A DNA stretch of 54,711 nt from positions 1 to 54,711 of the IMG/VR virus record IMGVR_UViG_3300019742_000004. The stretch is one strand, 5' to 3'. The stretch's first letter is position 1, and each line of letters begins with the position of its first letter. This DNA comes from a virus. The notes below the pieces were generated by a model. It ran no database searches, was not told where the DNA came from, and was given only the letters and a program-made list of their open reading frames with translations. Positions 13,856 through 22,263 of this stretch are shown here, one piece after another. Both the position numbers and the translations under genes were made by a program.

Positions 13856-13978
13856 GAAATATTCATTAACAGATTAGCTTTTATAAGCCAGAAACTTATA
13901 CAGTTATGTTATATAAAAGGAAAAGATCTTTCCGAAAGCGAATACAGAACACTAGAAGAGAACAACTATTTAATTTAA
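13856..13978 (+). pseudogene. Frameshifted small gene
   Basis: A well-placed start (attATG AAA TAT TCA) runs into TAG after seven codons (MKYSLTD), but another register carries a protein-like stretch with no start of its own (CYIKGKDLSESEYRTLEENN) that ends 4 nt before the next gene. One indel near 13870 would join them. It reads as a recently broken gene, or a sequencing error. Confidence 0.4.
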
Positions 13979-13982
13979 TGTT

Positions 13983-14177
13983 ATGGAAAAAATAACTCTA
14001 AAAGAAGTAAACGCAATTAATGAGATTTTATACCAACAAGTAGAAGCTTTACAGAAATACGAAGGTGACGACATCACAACCTCATGTAACGCTATATTAA
14101 GCGCAATTCAGCGTAACATCAAGTATTTTACCGATCAAAATCTTAAGAAGGATGGGAATAAAACAAGTAATTCTTGA
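13983..14177 (+). CDS. Hypothetical helical 64-residue protein
   Basis: Helical throughout (LKEVNAINEILYQQVEALQK), with a polar tail; it overlaps the next gene by 26 nt. No family recognised. Confidence 0.6.
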   Translation: MEKITLKEVNAINEILYQQVEALQKYEGDDITTSCNAILSAIQRNIKYFTDQNLKKDGNKTSNS

Positions 14178-14352
14178 TTACGTATCAAGTAAACAAAACA
14201 AAGAACACGGAGTAAGTAGAACTAGGATATTTAACTATTTTAATAATATTTACACCCGTGACGAAATATCACAATCAATAAGCGAGTTACAAACCGAAAA
14301 ATTAATGAGATATGAAAACCCAACAGGACAAATCTACACGACTGACATGTAG
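14152..14352 (+). CDS. Winged-helix-like small protein
   Basis: 66 residues: IKQVILDYVSSKQNKEHGVSR, then RIFNYFNNIYTRDEISQSIS and ELQTEKLMRYENPTGQIYTT. The order helix, helix, helix, then a beta hairpin ending in a turn is that of a small winged helix (DNA binding). The reading is structural inference from pattern. Confidence 0.6.
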   Translation: MGIKQVILDYVSSKQNKEHGVSRTRIFNYFNNIYTRDEISQSISELQTEKLMRYENPTGQIYTTDM

Positions 14353-14488
14353 ATCATTAGCATTATTTAGATCAAAAAGAAAAGAGCTAGCGATGAAAGG
14401 CATAAAAGCGATATACGCTGGTGAATCAAAAGACGCACCAGAAGAGTTAAAACAAAAGGGCGACTTGAGGTGGTTGGTTGTTTGGTAA
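14312..14488 (+). CDS. 58-residue basic small protein (overlapping frame)
   Basis: Starts at gatATG within the previous gene, or possibly at ATG 14393. The second half (MKGIKAIYAGESKDAPEELK, ending LRWLVVW) is protein-like and non-overlapping. Unknown function. Confidence 0.45.
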   Translation: MKTQQDKSTRLTCRSLALFRSKRKELAMKGIKAIYAGESKDAPEELKQKGDLRWLVVW

Positions 14489-14531
14489 CGACTATAAAAT
14501 AAAAACACCTTTTAATCTAAAAAAACAAGAT

Positions 14532-14708
14532 ATGAAAAATAAATTTCCAGAAAATAAAAAACTTAGCATAAAATACAGGTGCAAAGAAGACGGCGGTGTA
14601 TATTCTGCCGAACAAGCAAGTAATATGCCTAACAATCATTTCAGGTTAATAACTGAGAAAGGCAAAGAAATTGGTGAATTTGTAAAATGGAGTGATGAAA
14701 CTAACTAA
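14532..14708 (+). CDS. 58-residue hypothetical protein
   Basis: From ATG 14532 (gatATG); the frame is open further upstream but lacks a good start. Contains YRCKEDGGVYSAEQASNMP. It overlaps the methyltransferase gene by 14 nt. Confidence 0.55.
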   Translation: MKNKFPENKKLSIKYRCKEDGGVYSAEQASNMPNNHFRLITEKGKEIGEFVKWSDETN

Positions 14709-15483
14709 AAAACAAATAAAAGCACACGAAGAGGCTTGCAAGTTACTAGAGAAAGATAAATTAACTTTTGAAGATAAGATTTATGTTTTAGATAATTGGC
14801 AAGAAGGAGCTAATAACGTTAATAGTGTAGCGGGTGCTTTTTTTACACCTTGGAAATTAGCAAGAGATTTTAAATTAGCTGTATATTCAGATAAGAGAGT
14901 TATCGATCTATGCGCAGGAATAGGTGCTTTGTCTTTATTCATGGTAGAGCATGCCAAATGGGAGCAGAAAGTACCTGAAATAGTATGTTTAGAACTTAAC
15001 CACTCTTACATAGAAGTAGGTAAAAAAATAGTTCCTGAAGCAACTTGGATACATGGCAGCGTATTAGATCCTGAACTTATAAACTCATTAGGTCATTTTA
15101 CGCAAGCTATTTCTAATCCTCCTTTTGGAAGTATTAAAACAGGATCAGAATATAAGAAGTTTCTAAAATATAAAGGCTCGCAATTCGAGCTGAAAGTTAT
15201 AGAGATAGCTTCGCAGATCGCGGATTTTGGAAGTTTTATAATTCCCCAAATGAGTACACCTTATAAATATTCTGGAAATAACGGAATGTACGAAATGAAA
15301 GGAGATGAAATGCCACAAAAAGTTAAAACATTTATAGATCAAACTAAACTAGAGTATGATTTCAATTGCGGTATTGATACAGAGCAATATATAAACGAAT
15401 GGAAAGGCGTATCACCGATGTGTGAAATAGTTACTTTTGATTTCACACAAACTAAAAAAGCAATCCAACAAACATTATTCTAA
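14695..15483 (+). CDS. N6-adenine-type DNA methyltransferase
   Basis: 262 residues from ATG 14695. It has FTPWKLA (50-56), motif I DLCAGIGALS (71-80), an acidic SAM ligand in CLELNHS (98-104), and motif IV NPPF (141-144), the hallmark of amino methyltransferases of the N6-adenine class. No obvious target recognition domain is present, so it may be a small stand-alone modification enzyme. It is the second methylase in the window and unlike the first in sequence. The last base of its stop codon is the first base of the next ATG. Confidence 0.85.
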   Translation: MKLTKKQIKAHEEACKLLEKDKLTFEDKIYVLDNWQEGANNVNSVAGAFFTPWKLARDFKLAVYSDKRVIDLCAGIGALSLFMVEHAKWEQKVPEIVCLELNHSYIEVGKKIVPEATWIHGSVLDPELINSLGHFTQAISNPPFGSIKTGSEYKKFLKYKGSQFELKVIEIASQIADFGSFIIPQMSTPYKYSGNNGMYEMKGDEMPQKVKTFIDQTKLEYDFNCGIDTEQYINEWKGVSPMCEIVTFDFTQTKKAIQQTLF

Positions 15484-15761
15484 TGGCAACAGATAAACAA
15501 CATTATAATTCAATTGTTAAGCGAGGTCTTATAAACGACAAGACAAGTAAACAAGACTTCAGAAAACAAATCATAGAAGAATTTCAAGAGCTAATAAAAG
15601 AACTCTACTACAACATAGATAATGATAAATTAAACGCAAAAGAGATACAAGAAAGCGTTGATTTAGTGCAAACTATAAAGAATATGTTTATCTATTTTGA
15701 CGTAGATTACAACACAGCTTTAGAAGTTAATATTAATCACCAACTAAGCCGTAAAGACTAA
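15483..15761 (+). CDS. MazG-like NTP pyrophosphohydrolase
   Basis: 92 residues, all helical. EEFQE (32-36) and ESVD (57-60) fit the ExxE...ExxD metal-binding pattern of all-alpha NTP pyrophosphatases (MazG/dUTPase-2 superfamily). Such phage enzymes hydrolyse NTPs or alarmone-like nucleotides. It is translationally coupled to the methyltransferase by a 1-nt overlap. The substrate is unknown. Confidence 0.65.
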   Translation: MATDKQHYNSIVKRGLINDKTSKQDFRKQIIEEFQELIKELYYNIDNDKLNAKEIQESVDLVQTIKNMFIYFDVDYNTALEVNINHQLSRKD

Positions 15762-15771
15762 TTTATATTTG

Positions 15772-15798
15772 TTCTAAACAACTAAATCACGATATTCG
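15772..15798 (+). promoter_or_regulatory. Phage-specific promoter (TTCTAAAC class)
   Basis: AATTTATATTTG precedes TTCTAAAC (15772-15779), then 11 nt, then GATATTCG (15791-15798), a weak -7 box at the conserved spacing. The sequence around it, including a following ATGAATTA, is similar to the promoter at 22214. Confidence 0.6.
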
Positions 15799-15808
15799 TA
15801 ATGAATTA

Positions 15809-15873
15809 GAAACCCAGATGTGAAATATAATTTTAACATTATAGATTCAGTTTAAGACTTCTGGGTTTCTTTA
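15809..15873 (+). terminator. Long-loop hairpin, terminator or attenuator
   Basis: GAAACCCAGA (15809-15818) pairs with TCTGGGTTTC (15860-15869), followed by TTT. It starts about 10 nt after the -7 box of the promoter at 15772, so it lies at the start of that transcript and could act as an attenuator. The arms match the terminator at 1310. Confidence 0.5.
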
Positions 15874-15884
15874 AAAACTAAGAT

Positions 15885-16283
15885 ATGGAAAAGCCAACAG
15901 TTGAATACAGAATAAAGATAAAAGATAAATTTATAGATCTTAGAGAGTTTCAAAGCGTAGAAGGAGTAACAACAGAATTCAACGTACATGGGATTTATGA
16001 CCCAATTCATTCACTAAGTTTTAGATACATAAAAGATATACCTGCAAATAATCCTTATTCTCACGTAGAGGAATTAAATACTGCAAAACCTAGGTATCAT
16101 GTAATAGATTTTACATGGAGTGATTTAAAATTAAAAGGCAAAAATAAAAGAGCTGGCTTAAGCATGATGACAGAGATAATGTCAAAAGCAATTAGTCATT
16201 TAGCCGATGATTTACAAGAAAGAATTGATATTATTAATTCATATGAGGAAATAGATATTAATAATTACACAATGATAGAATAA
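15885..16283 (+). CDS. Hypothetical 132-residue protein
   Basis: Beta-rich N-terminal half (PTVEYRIKIKDKFIDLREF) and helical C-terminal half (MTEIMSKAISHLADDLQERI). gatATG start; its stop overlaps the next ATG by 1 nt. Not recognised. Confidence 0.65.
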   Translation: MEKPTVEYRIKIKDKFIDLREFQSVEGVTTEFNVHGIYDPIHSLSFRYIKDIPANNPYSHVEELNTAKPRYHVIDFTWSDLKLKGKNKRAGLSMMTEIMSKAISHLADDLQERIDIINSYEEIDINNYTMIE

Positions 16284-16471
16284 TGGCTAAAGAAATATTG
16301 TATAAAGACGAATATTGTGAGGTTATATTTAAATATAATACAAGAAAGGTCATAATAGGCAAAAATATACTATCTTACTTTAAGTCAAAACATAGATCTT
16401 TTTACGCTAAAACAAGAGAAGAAGCTATTTCAATAGCTGAGAAATTCCTGAATAAAAAAATAAACACATGA
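16283..16471 (+). CDS. Hypothetical basic 62-residue protein
   Basis: Beta strands followed by a helix (AKTREEAISIAEKFLNKKIN), a pattern of small phage DNA- or protein-binding proteins. Coupled to both neighbours by short overlaps. Confidence 0.6.
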   Translation: MAKEILYKDEYCEVIFKYNTRKVIIGKNILSYFKSKHRSFYAKTREEAISIAEKFLNKKINT

Positions 16472-16650
16472 TAACTAAACATCTAATCCAATTACGCTAC
16501 AACGCAGGGTATACACAGAAAGAAGCGGCTGAACTGGCAGGTATTAGAACAGAAACTTTAGCATGCTGGGAAGTTGAAAGATACTCCCCATCTGTCAGAA
16601 AATTAAACGAGTATTTGAAAATATATAACAAACAACTTATTATAAAGTGA
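16468..16650 (+). CDS. XRE-family HTH regulator
   Basis: 60 residues. The HTH is plain: YTQKEAAELAGIRTETLACW with EVERYSPSVRKLNEYLKI after it. It is probably a DNA-binding regulator of early phage genes. 4-nt overlaps on both sides place it in an operon. Confidence 0.8.
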   Translation: MITKHLIQLRYNAGYTQKEAAELAGIRTETLACWEVERYSPSVRKLNEYLKIYNKQLIIK

Positions 16651-16844
16651 AATTAACAGGAAAAATACACGCAGGAAGCAACGAACTAAAGCAACTACAA
16701 ATGTCTTCTGAGTTAGAAGTAATAGATGTTAGAAATGTAATATTCGCTTGCTCGGATGCTTTAACTGTACTAAAAACTAAACCTAGGACACGTGTCATAC
16801 TAGGTAAATCAGTTAGAAAATTAATTGAAATATCATATAAATAA
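16647..16844 (+). CDS. Hypothetical 65-residue protein
   Basis: GTG start overlapping the HTH gene stop (GTGA), so it is translationally coupled. Contains ALTVLKTKPRTRVILGKSVR. Function unknown; possibly a partner of the HTH protein. Confidence 0.55.
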   Translation: MKLTGKIHAGSNELKQLQMSSELEVIDVRNVIFACSDALTVLKTKPRTRVILGKSVRKLIEISYK

Positions 16845-16872
16845 CTTGGTATTTTTTAGTAATCAGCGCAAA

Positions 16873-16902
16873 AGAGAGGTGTAGGGGTATACCTCTCTTT
16901 TT
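16873..16902 (+). terminator. Rho-independent terminator
   Basis: AGAGAGGT - 10-nt loop - ACCTCTCT followed by TTTT. Perfect 8-bp stem at the end of the small operon. Confidence 0.85.
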
Positions 16903-16916
16903 AAAAAATTAGAGAT

Positions 16917-17204
16917 ATGAAAATAAAAGAAAAGGTACGTCACATTATAAGTGAAGTATGTACACACTGGATATGCGTAGATGATAACGAGTTAGAAAAA
17001 GTTTCTGCCTACTTAGCTGTAGGTATACAGAAATTAATAGACGAGGATGGTAATAAAAAAACTAACTGGTTAATAAAGCATCGTAAATCAGGAATTGTGA
17101 GAGAGTTTAATGATATAGTACTAGATGAATTAATTGATAATATAATGAAATTGCCGGATAGTGATTTAGCTAGTTATATGGTATGTGAACAAGTTTTAGA
17201 ATAA
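16917..17204 (+). CDS. Hypothetical 95-residue protein
   Basis: Helical N-terminus with HWICVDDNELEKVSAYLAVG and an acidic C-terminus. gatATG start just after the terminator. Not recognised. Confidence 0.65.
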   Translation: MKIKEKVRHIISEVCTHWICVDDNELEKVSAYLAVGIQKLIDEDGNKKTNWLIKHRKSGIVREFNDIVLDELIDNIMKLPDSDLASYMVCEQVLE

Positions 17205-17210
17205 AAAGAT

Positions 17211-17996
17211 ATGATACAAATTAAAACATTTAGAAAAAATGCAAGTGACAAATCTGTAAATGATTTCCTTGCAAATAATCAAGGCTCTAAGATAGTATGT
17301 TATGATCCTATTAGGGTTGAGTATGAAGAGATGAGTAAATTAGAATTACCTTCTGCTGAATTTGTATCAGCTAATGTGATATATATGTACATATAGTTTA
17401 CAAGCGAAACTACATCATCTTTCAGAAGTAAATATAATACAGCATACTATTGTTCTGATTATGAAGAAACAAATTGCGATAATTGTGATAAATATTGTTT
17501 AAATGCTATTAACGAAAAACAGTTAACGTATACTAAAACATATTTATTTAATAGAATAACGGAATTTGTAGATTATTGGCTAATAACTAACCAAAAAGGC
17601 GAATACGTAAAAGTTTTTCGAGATAATGAAAACACAATTGAAACTAATGTAAAATATATACCTAGTTATTGTACAGGATTTAATAATGTAAGATTATTAA
17701 ATAAAAGTTTTGAATTTACTGGCGAAGACTGCGGTGATTTAGATAGGTATAAATTATGTGATAATAACTCTTTTATGAGTGAATTAATATCTATAGAAAA
17801 TTTTATACATACATCACCAACTATTTCATACAATGAGAGGACAAAGTCATTTCAATCAATTAGTAACTCAATTGATAGAGTAGGTCAAAATATACGTCAT
17901 GGGCTTATTGAAAATGGAGAAGATATAGCTAGTGCCACTATTCGAGCCTCTAATATACAAGCTAGTGCTACTAGAAAATATTTACGTAGAAAATAA
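17211..17996 (+). pseudogene. 261-codon gene interrupted by one in-frame TAG
   Basis: ATG 17211 opens 61 codons to TAG 17394-17396; the same frame then stays open for 199 codons to TAA 17994-17996. The stretch after the TAG has no Met until 17775, yet reads as normal protein with several cysteines (CSDYEETNCDNCDKYC). Either one gene broken by a nonsense mutation, or UAG readthrough. The C-terminal 73 codons from ATG 17775 (RVGQNIRHGLIENGEDIASA) could also be made alone. No family recognised. Confidence 0.7.
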
Positions 17997-18010
17997 TTTA
18001 AAACTAAAAC

Positions 18011-18322
18011 ATGACAGAAAAACCAATACACTACAGCCAACTTGATCTACTCAAACGACAAGGCGATTCTGTTGTAATCTTCGAAGACACTTTAAGCAGA
18101 GCAGCAATACGGCATTACACGGATAAAAAAAAGTTCTTTGTTAAAATACAACGAATAGCAGTAGTTACAACAACTTCAGAAGGTTCCACCTGTAGAAATG
18201 CTTTTGAGGTAATAAGGAAGGAAAGTGAATGTAAACACCTTAGGGAGTTTGTTAAAAATACAAAACATTATACATTAGAGTTTTGCCCTACGTGTAAAAA
18301 ATATTTTGAAATAAAACGGTAA
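18011..18322 (+). CDS. Hypothetical protein with Cys pairs
   Basis: 103 residues. Beta-rich middle; C, H and C residues in RKESECKHLREF and FCPTCKKYF suggest zinc binding in the C-terminal third. Function unknown. Confidence 0.65.
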   Translation: MTEKPIHYSQLDLLKRQGDSVVIFEDTLSRAAIRHYTDKKKFFVKIQRIAVVTTTSEGSTCRNAFEVIRKESECKHLREFVKNTKHYTLEFCPTCKKYFEIKR

Positions 18323-18337
18323 TTTAAAATAGATGAT

Positions 18338-19405
18338 ATGGCAAATTTTAAAATAACAGGCGAATACATTACTGATAACTCTCGTAAATTATGGCTACAA
18401 GGAGATTATAAAGATGCAATATCATTTGTAGAAAGCTCTGTTCCGGAAATGAATAAAGTTCAGATAATAAGCCTAATCGAGTATGACATGAAGCTTTCCG
18501 GAGTTAATGAATTAGATTTTGTGAAAGATGAAAGGAATAAACCTAATTATTATCCATTATTTAACGATATCATAGGATTTGCTCAAAACGCTAGAACTGT
18601 AATTGACGACATACAAAATGACCATAGATTAGAGGCTAATAACATAATAAATGAATTCAATAGTTTTGAAGGTTTAGTTAGTAATAAAAATTATCAAGAT
18701 AGGTGTTGTGATTTAGCAAGGAGATGGTTTAATATATTGCCAGAAGTACGTCTTGAAATGAACCGATTTGTTCCGTATTATTTATCATTGTATTTAAGAC
18801 AAGTTAGTAAACTTGATTATAAATCTTTTAATGATAAATACGAGAAAGACGGTCTTTTTAAAACTAGACTTGGTGGATGGGGTGTTATTTCTCATAAATC
18901 TATAATATTATCTATATTTGGAGATAAAAAATTTATTTTTTTTACAAAAAAAGGTAGAGACACTTATGACAGAGTGTGCGATGATTTATTTATATATGGA
19001 GAGGAGAGAGAGTCTATATATAATGACTTAAAAAATCTTCATACAAGAATTACAAAACCTATTAATAAATATCAAGAAAAAGAAAAGCCTTTAATAAAAA
19101 CAAAAGCATCTAAAGATTATATTTTCGGATGGATATCTAAAGATGGATGGGTTTATCCATGTGATTATCTAAAACACAGTATTACTTCTTATCGTATTTT
19201 AAATGAAATACATTATAAAAAAACTACCTACACTACATCTGAACACGATTTAGAAAAATTAGGATATGTGAGAGTGCATATAAGGGATGATAATCCTGAT
19301 TATATATTATTCTCTCATATGGATAAAATAACCACGCATCAACAAAAAAGGATAGATGAATATAAAAAATATCATAATATAAAATATAATAATTATAGAT
19401 ATTAA
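18338..19405 (+). CDS. Hypothetical 355-residue protein
   Basis: The largest orphan gene of the early region. The C-terminal third is rich in Tyr, Trp and Lys (FGWISKDGWVYPCDYLKHS, then LEKLGYVRVHI) and ends in an extremely basic, Tyr/Asn-rich tail. The codon use is very AT-rich, more so than in its neighbours. No domain recognised. Confidence 0.7.
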   Translation: MANFKITGEYITDNSRKLWLQGDYKDAISFVESSVPEMNKVQIISLIEYDMKLSGVNELDFVKDERNKPNYYPLFNDIIGFAQNARTVIDDIQNDHRLEANNIINEFNSFEGLVSNKNYQDRCCDLARRWFNILPEVRLEMNRFVPYYLSLYLRQVSKLDYKSFNDKYEKDGLFKTRLGGWGVISHKSIILSIFGDKKFIFFTKKGRDTYDRVCDDLFIYGEERESIYNDLKNLHTRITKPINKYQEKEKPLIKTKASKDYIFGWISKDGWVYPCDYLKHSITSYRILNEIHYKKTTYTTSEHDLEKLGYVRVHIRDDNPDYILFSHMDKITTHQQKRIDEYKKYHNIKYNNYRY

Positions 19406-19487
19406 TATAATTAAATTAAAATACCTATATTTGTATTACCGCTTGAAAGGGCGGTTTTAAAATAAAAACTAAATAACATTGTAAAGC

Positions 19488-19667
19488 ATGAAGTTAATTA
19501 AAACAAGCGAAAAAGTATTAATTTGGTTGCATAGAGAGGAAAAAACACAAAAATGGCTAGGAGATGAATTAGGAGTTACTAGGCAGGCAGTAAGTCAAAA
19601 AATAAAAGATAATATATTCACTGTAGGCGATATATTAAAATTAAAATCATTAGGCTGCAAATTATAG
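19488..19667 (+). CDS. Small HTH regulator
   Basis: 59 residues; a clear helix-turn-helix TQKWLGDELGVTRQAVSQKI at about 20-39, followed by a short helix. A possible -7 box (TATATTTG, 19426) and a small hairpin (ACCGC/GCGGT, near 19439) lie upstream. It probably controls the replication genes that follow. The stop is about 70 nt before the next ATG. Confidence 0.75.
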   Translation: MKLIKTSEKVLIWLHREEKTQKWLGDELGVTRQAVSQKIKDNIFTVGDILKLKSLGCKL

Positions 19668-19735
19668 CCTTTTTTAGCTTTAAAAAATAACATTGTCAAC
19701 TAATTATAATAATTAATAAAAAAGTAAATAATATT

Positions 19736-20371
19736 ATGGCAGAAGGTAAGAAAGGATTTGTATTATATGCTGATATTATACATACAGTTAAAAAACTGCC
19801 AAATGATAAAGCAGGCGAGTTATTTAAGTTTATTCTAGACTATGTAAATGATAAAAACCCTAACACAGATGACCTTATAACTCAACTTGCTTTTGAACCG
19901 ATAAAACAAAGTTTAAAACGTGATTTAGAAAAATATGAAGCTAGATGTAAAAGAAATAAAGAGAACGGTAACAAAGGCGGTAGGCCACCTAGGAAACCGA
20001 CTGAAGAAATAATTAACCCAAAAAAACCCACTGGGTTAAATGGGTTACAAGATAAACCCAAAAAACCCGATAGTGATACAGATAGTGATAGTGATATTAT
20101 ATATTCTTTCGATGACTTTTGGAAAAAGTATCCTAAGAAAGTAGGTAAAAAGGATTGCGAAAAAATCTTTTCAAAATTAAAGGATAGTGAATTACAAAAA
20201 ATAAAAGATACTTTAGATTTATTCATTACTTATAAGCCTTTCGAATCATATAATCATCCTAATCCTAAGTCATATCTTAATCAAAAACGCTGGGAAGACG
20301 AAATAAGTACAGAATCGACAGTAAGTAATAAACCTAAAACAGTAGTAACTATAAATAAACCTGTTAGATAA
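19736..20371 (+). CDS. Replication protein (DUF6291-like), helicase partner
   Basis: 211 residues. N-terminal half has the DUF6291 look (GFVLYADIIHTVKKLPNDKA then GELFKFILDYVND, EPIKQSLKRDLEKYE). A Pro/Lys and DSDTDSDSD linker leads to a C-terminal helical region (FDDFWKKYPKKVGKKDC, NPKSYLNQKRWEDE) typical of phage replication initiator or helicase-loader proteins. Its stop overlaps the ATG of the helicase gene by 1 nt, so it is the likely helicase loader or origin protein. That role is inferred. Confidence 0.75.
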   Translation: MAEGKKGFVLYADIIHTVKKLPNDKAGELFKFILDYVNDKNPNTDDLITQLAFEPIKQSLKRDLEKYEARCKRNKENGNKGGRPPRKPTEEIINPKKPTGLNGLQDKPKKPDSDTDSDSDIIYSFDDFWKKYPKKVGKKDCEKIFSKLKDSELQKIKDTLDLFITYKPFESYNHPNPKSYLNQKRWEDEISTESTVSNKPKTVVTINKPVR

Positions 20372-21753
20372 TGAATGATTTAGGCAAGATACCACCGCAA
20401 GCTATAGACCTAGAAGAAGCTGTTCTTGGAGCTTATATGATAAGTAGTGAAGCTATATTAAATACGATTGACTTAATAACTCCTAGTCACTTTTATAAAA
20501 ATAATCACGTAGTTATATGTTCAGCTATATATGATTTATATAAAAATAATAAGCCTGTAGATATTTTAACCGTAGTGGAATATCTAAAAAATAAAGAACA
20601 ACTAGAAAACGTAGGAGGTGTGTCAAAAATAGCTGAATTAACGGATAAAATAGACGCCCCTAGCAATGCAGAGTATTACGCCAGAATTATATCAGAAAAA
20701 TACATAAAAAGAGAATATATAAGAATAGCTCATGAGTTGCAAAAAAAAGCTTTTGACGATAGTGAGGATATGAGCGATATAATAACTTATGCAGAGAAAT
20801 CAATATTATCAGTTTCAGAGCAATTAAGTGTTTCTGAACCGCAATTTATAGAACAGTCTTTACCGTCTACTTATCAGCTTATAAAAAAAGCACAAGAAAG
20901 GGCGCAAAATGGAGAGTTTACAGGTATACCAACTGGGTTACGAAGATTAGACGAGATTACAGGAGGTTGGCAAGATACAGATTTAATAGTATTAGCAGCA
21001 CGCCCAGCTATGGGTAAAACAGCCGTAGCAATGTATTTTGCTAAAGCAGCTACTACATACGAATTTCCTACGCTATTTTTTAGTTGTGAAATGAGTGTAG
21101 ATCAGTTGAATTCAAGATTGATATCTGGTAAAACTGAATATACACCTAGTGAGCTTAGAACAGGTTCATTTATGGATTTAGAACAAATAAAAGATGCTGT
21201 AGATATTTTAAGCCAAAACAAAATAATGGTAGATGATACAGCGAATATAAATATTCATGAACTATGTGCTAAGGCAAGAAGAGCTAAAAAAAAGAGCGAA
21301 ATAAAACTAATAATAGTTGATTATATACAATTAGTAACGGCAGGAAAAGAGTTTTCTGGAAATAGAGAGCAAGAGGTTAGTTATATTTCAAGGACATTAA
21401 AAGCATTGGCTAAGGATTTAAGAGTACCAGTTATTGCATTAGCTCAATTAAATAGGAGTTTAGAAAATAGGCCAAATAAAAAACCACAAAATTCTGATCT
21501 TAGAGAATCTGGAGCTATTGAACAAGATGCTGATATGATAATGTTTGTACACAGACCTATAGTTTACGGAGAAGATACAATGATGGTTAATAACGGGCAT
21601 GAAGAAATAGAAATAGCTTCTGAAGGTGTAGGTATGATACCAATTACTAAGAATAGACACGGAATGCTTGACGATGTAATGTTTAACCATAACATAGGTA
21701 TGACTGACTTAAATAACTTTAATTTTGATAATAGTAACGAACAAATATATTAA
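20371..21753 (+). CDS. dnaB: Replicative DNA helicase (DnaB family)
   Basis: 460 residues, full length. N-terminal domain about 1-150 (IPPQAIDLEEAVLGAYMI), RecA-type ATPase about 180-440. Walker A ARPAMGKTA (210-218), catalytic Glu in SCEMS (238-242), Walker B IIVDYIQLV (314-322), Gln switch LAQLNRSLE (357-365), and DLRESGAIEQDADMI (376-390). Unwinds DNA ahead of the phage or host polymerase. No phage polymerase or primase is seen, so host enzymes are probably used. Confidence 0.95.
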   Translation: MNDLGKIPPQAIDLEEAVLGAYMISSEAILNTIDLITPSHFYKNNHVVICSAIYDLYKNNKPVDILTVVEYLKNKEQLENVGGVSKIAELTDKIDAPSNAEYYARIISEKYIKREYIRIAHELQKKAFDDSEDMSDIITYAEKSILSVSEQLSVSEPQFIEQSLPSTYQLIKKAQERAQNGEFTGIPTGLRRLDEITGGWQDTDLIVLAARPAMGKTAVAMYFAKAATTYEFPTLFFSCEMSVDQLNSRLISGKTEYTPSELRTGSFMDLEQIKDAVDILSQNKIMVDDTANINIHELCAKARRAKKKSEIKLIIVDYIQLVTAGKEFSGNREQEVSYISRTLKALAKDLRVPVIALAQLNRSLENRPNKKPQNSDLRESGAIEQDADMIMFVHRPIVYGEDTMMVNNGHEEIEIASEGVGMIPITKNRHGMLDDVMFNHNIGMTDLNNFNFDNSNEQIY

Positions 21754-21780
21754 AATAGACTTAACCAAATAAAAAGAATT

Positions 21781-22203
21781 ATGAAAGAAATAAAATACAA
21801 TGCAGGAGACTTCGTTTATGACGACGAAAACAAAATATGTAGAATAAGCACCTCATATACTGACAAGAAAAAGAACTACGAAGGATATTCAAGAAACGAA
21901 GATATACAAGTAGAATATAACGATTCTGAAAACATTTATCTATCTAAAGTAGTTAATCCAATTCCTTTAAACGAGGAGTTGCTTTTGAAGTGTTGGTTTG
22001 AGAAGTATTCAAAAGACCATTTTATACTTAATGGAATATTAGGTACAAGGAAAATACACGCTTATACGTGTGAAAATAATATTTCTTTCGAGTTAGGCAA
22101 CCGAAGCGGATATAGTTTCGGACAACCTAAAGTGAAACACCTCCACCAACTCCAAAACCTATACTACGCCTTAACCCAAGAAGAACTACCCATCAACCTC
22201 TAA
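21781..22203 (+). CDS. Hypothetical phage protein of Bacteroidota type
   Basis: 140 residues. Beta-rich, with the C-terminal signature VKHLHQLQNLYYALTQEEL, a motif I recall in many orphan genes of Bacteroidota phages. The function is not known. It follows the helicase gene. Confidence 0.65.
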   Translation: MKEIKYNAGDFVYDDENKICRISTSYTDKKKNYEGYSRNEDIQVEYNDSENIYLSKVVNPIPLNEELLLKCWFEKYSKDHFILNGILGTRKIHAYTCENNISFELGNRSGYSFGQPKVKHLHQLQNLYYALTQEELPINL

Positions 22204-22213
22204 TTTATATTTG

Positions 22214-22240
22214 TTCTAAACAAATAAAGCCGTAATATTG
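22214..22240 (+). promoter_or_regulatory. Phage-specific promoter (TTCTAAAC class)
   Basis: AATTTATATTTG precedes TTCTAAAC (22214-22221), then 11 nt, then TAATATTG (22233-22240). It is nearly identical in its upstream part to the promoter at 15772, and is followed by the same ATGAATTA. It drives the genes from 22264. Confidence 0.7.
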
Positions 22241-22263
22241 AAATGAATTAAAAAACCAAGGAT

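Noticed and set aside
19426-19433. TATATTTG box before the HTH gene at 19488 as a certain promoter
   Set aside because: No TTTG or TTCTAAAC element lies at the expected distance, and such boxes occur by chance in AT-rich DNA. It is noted only as possible.
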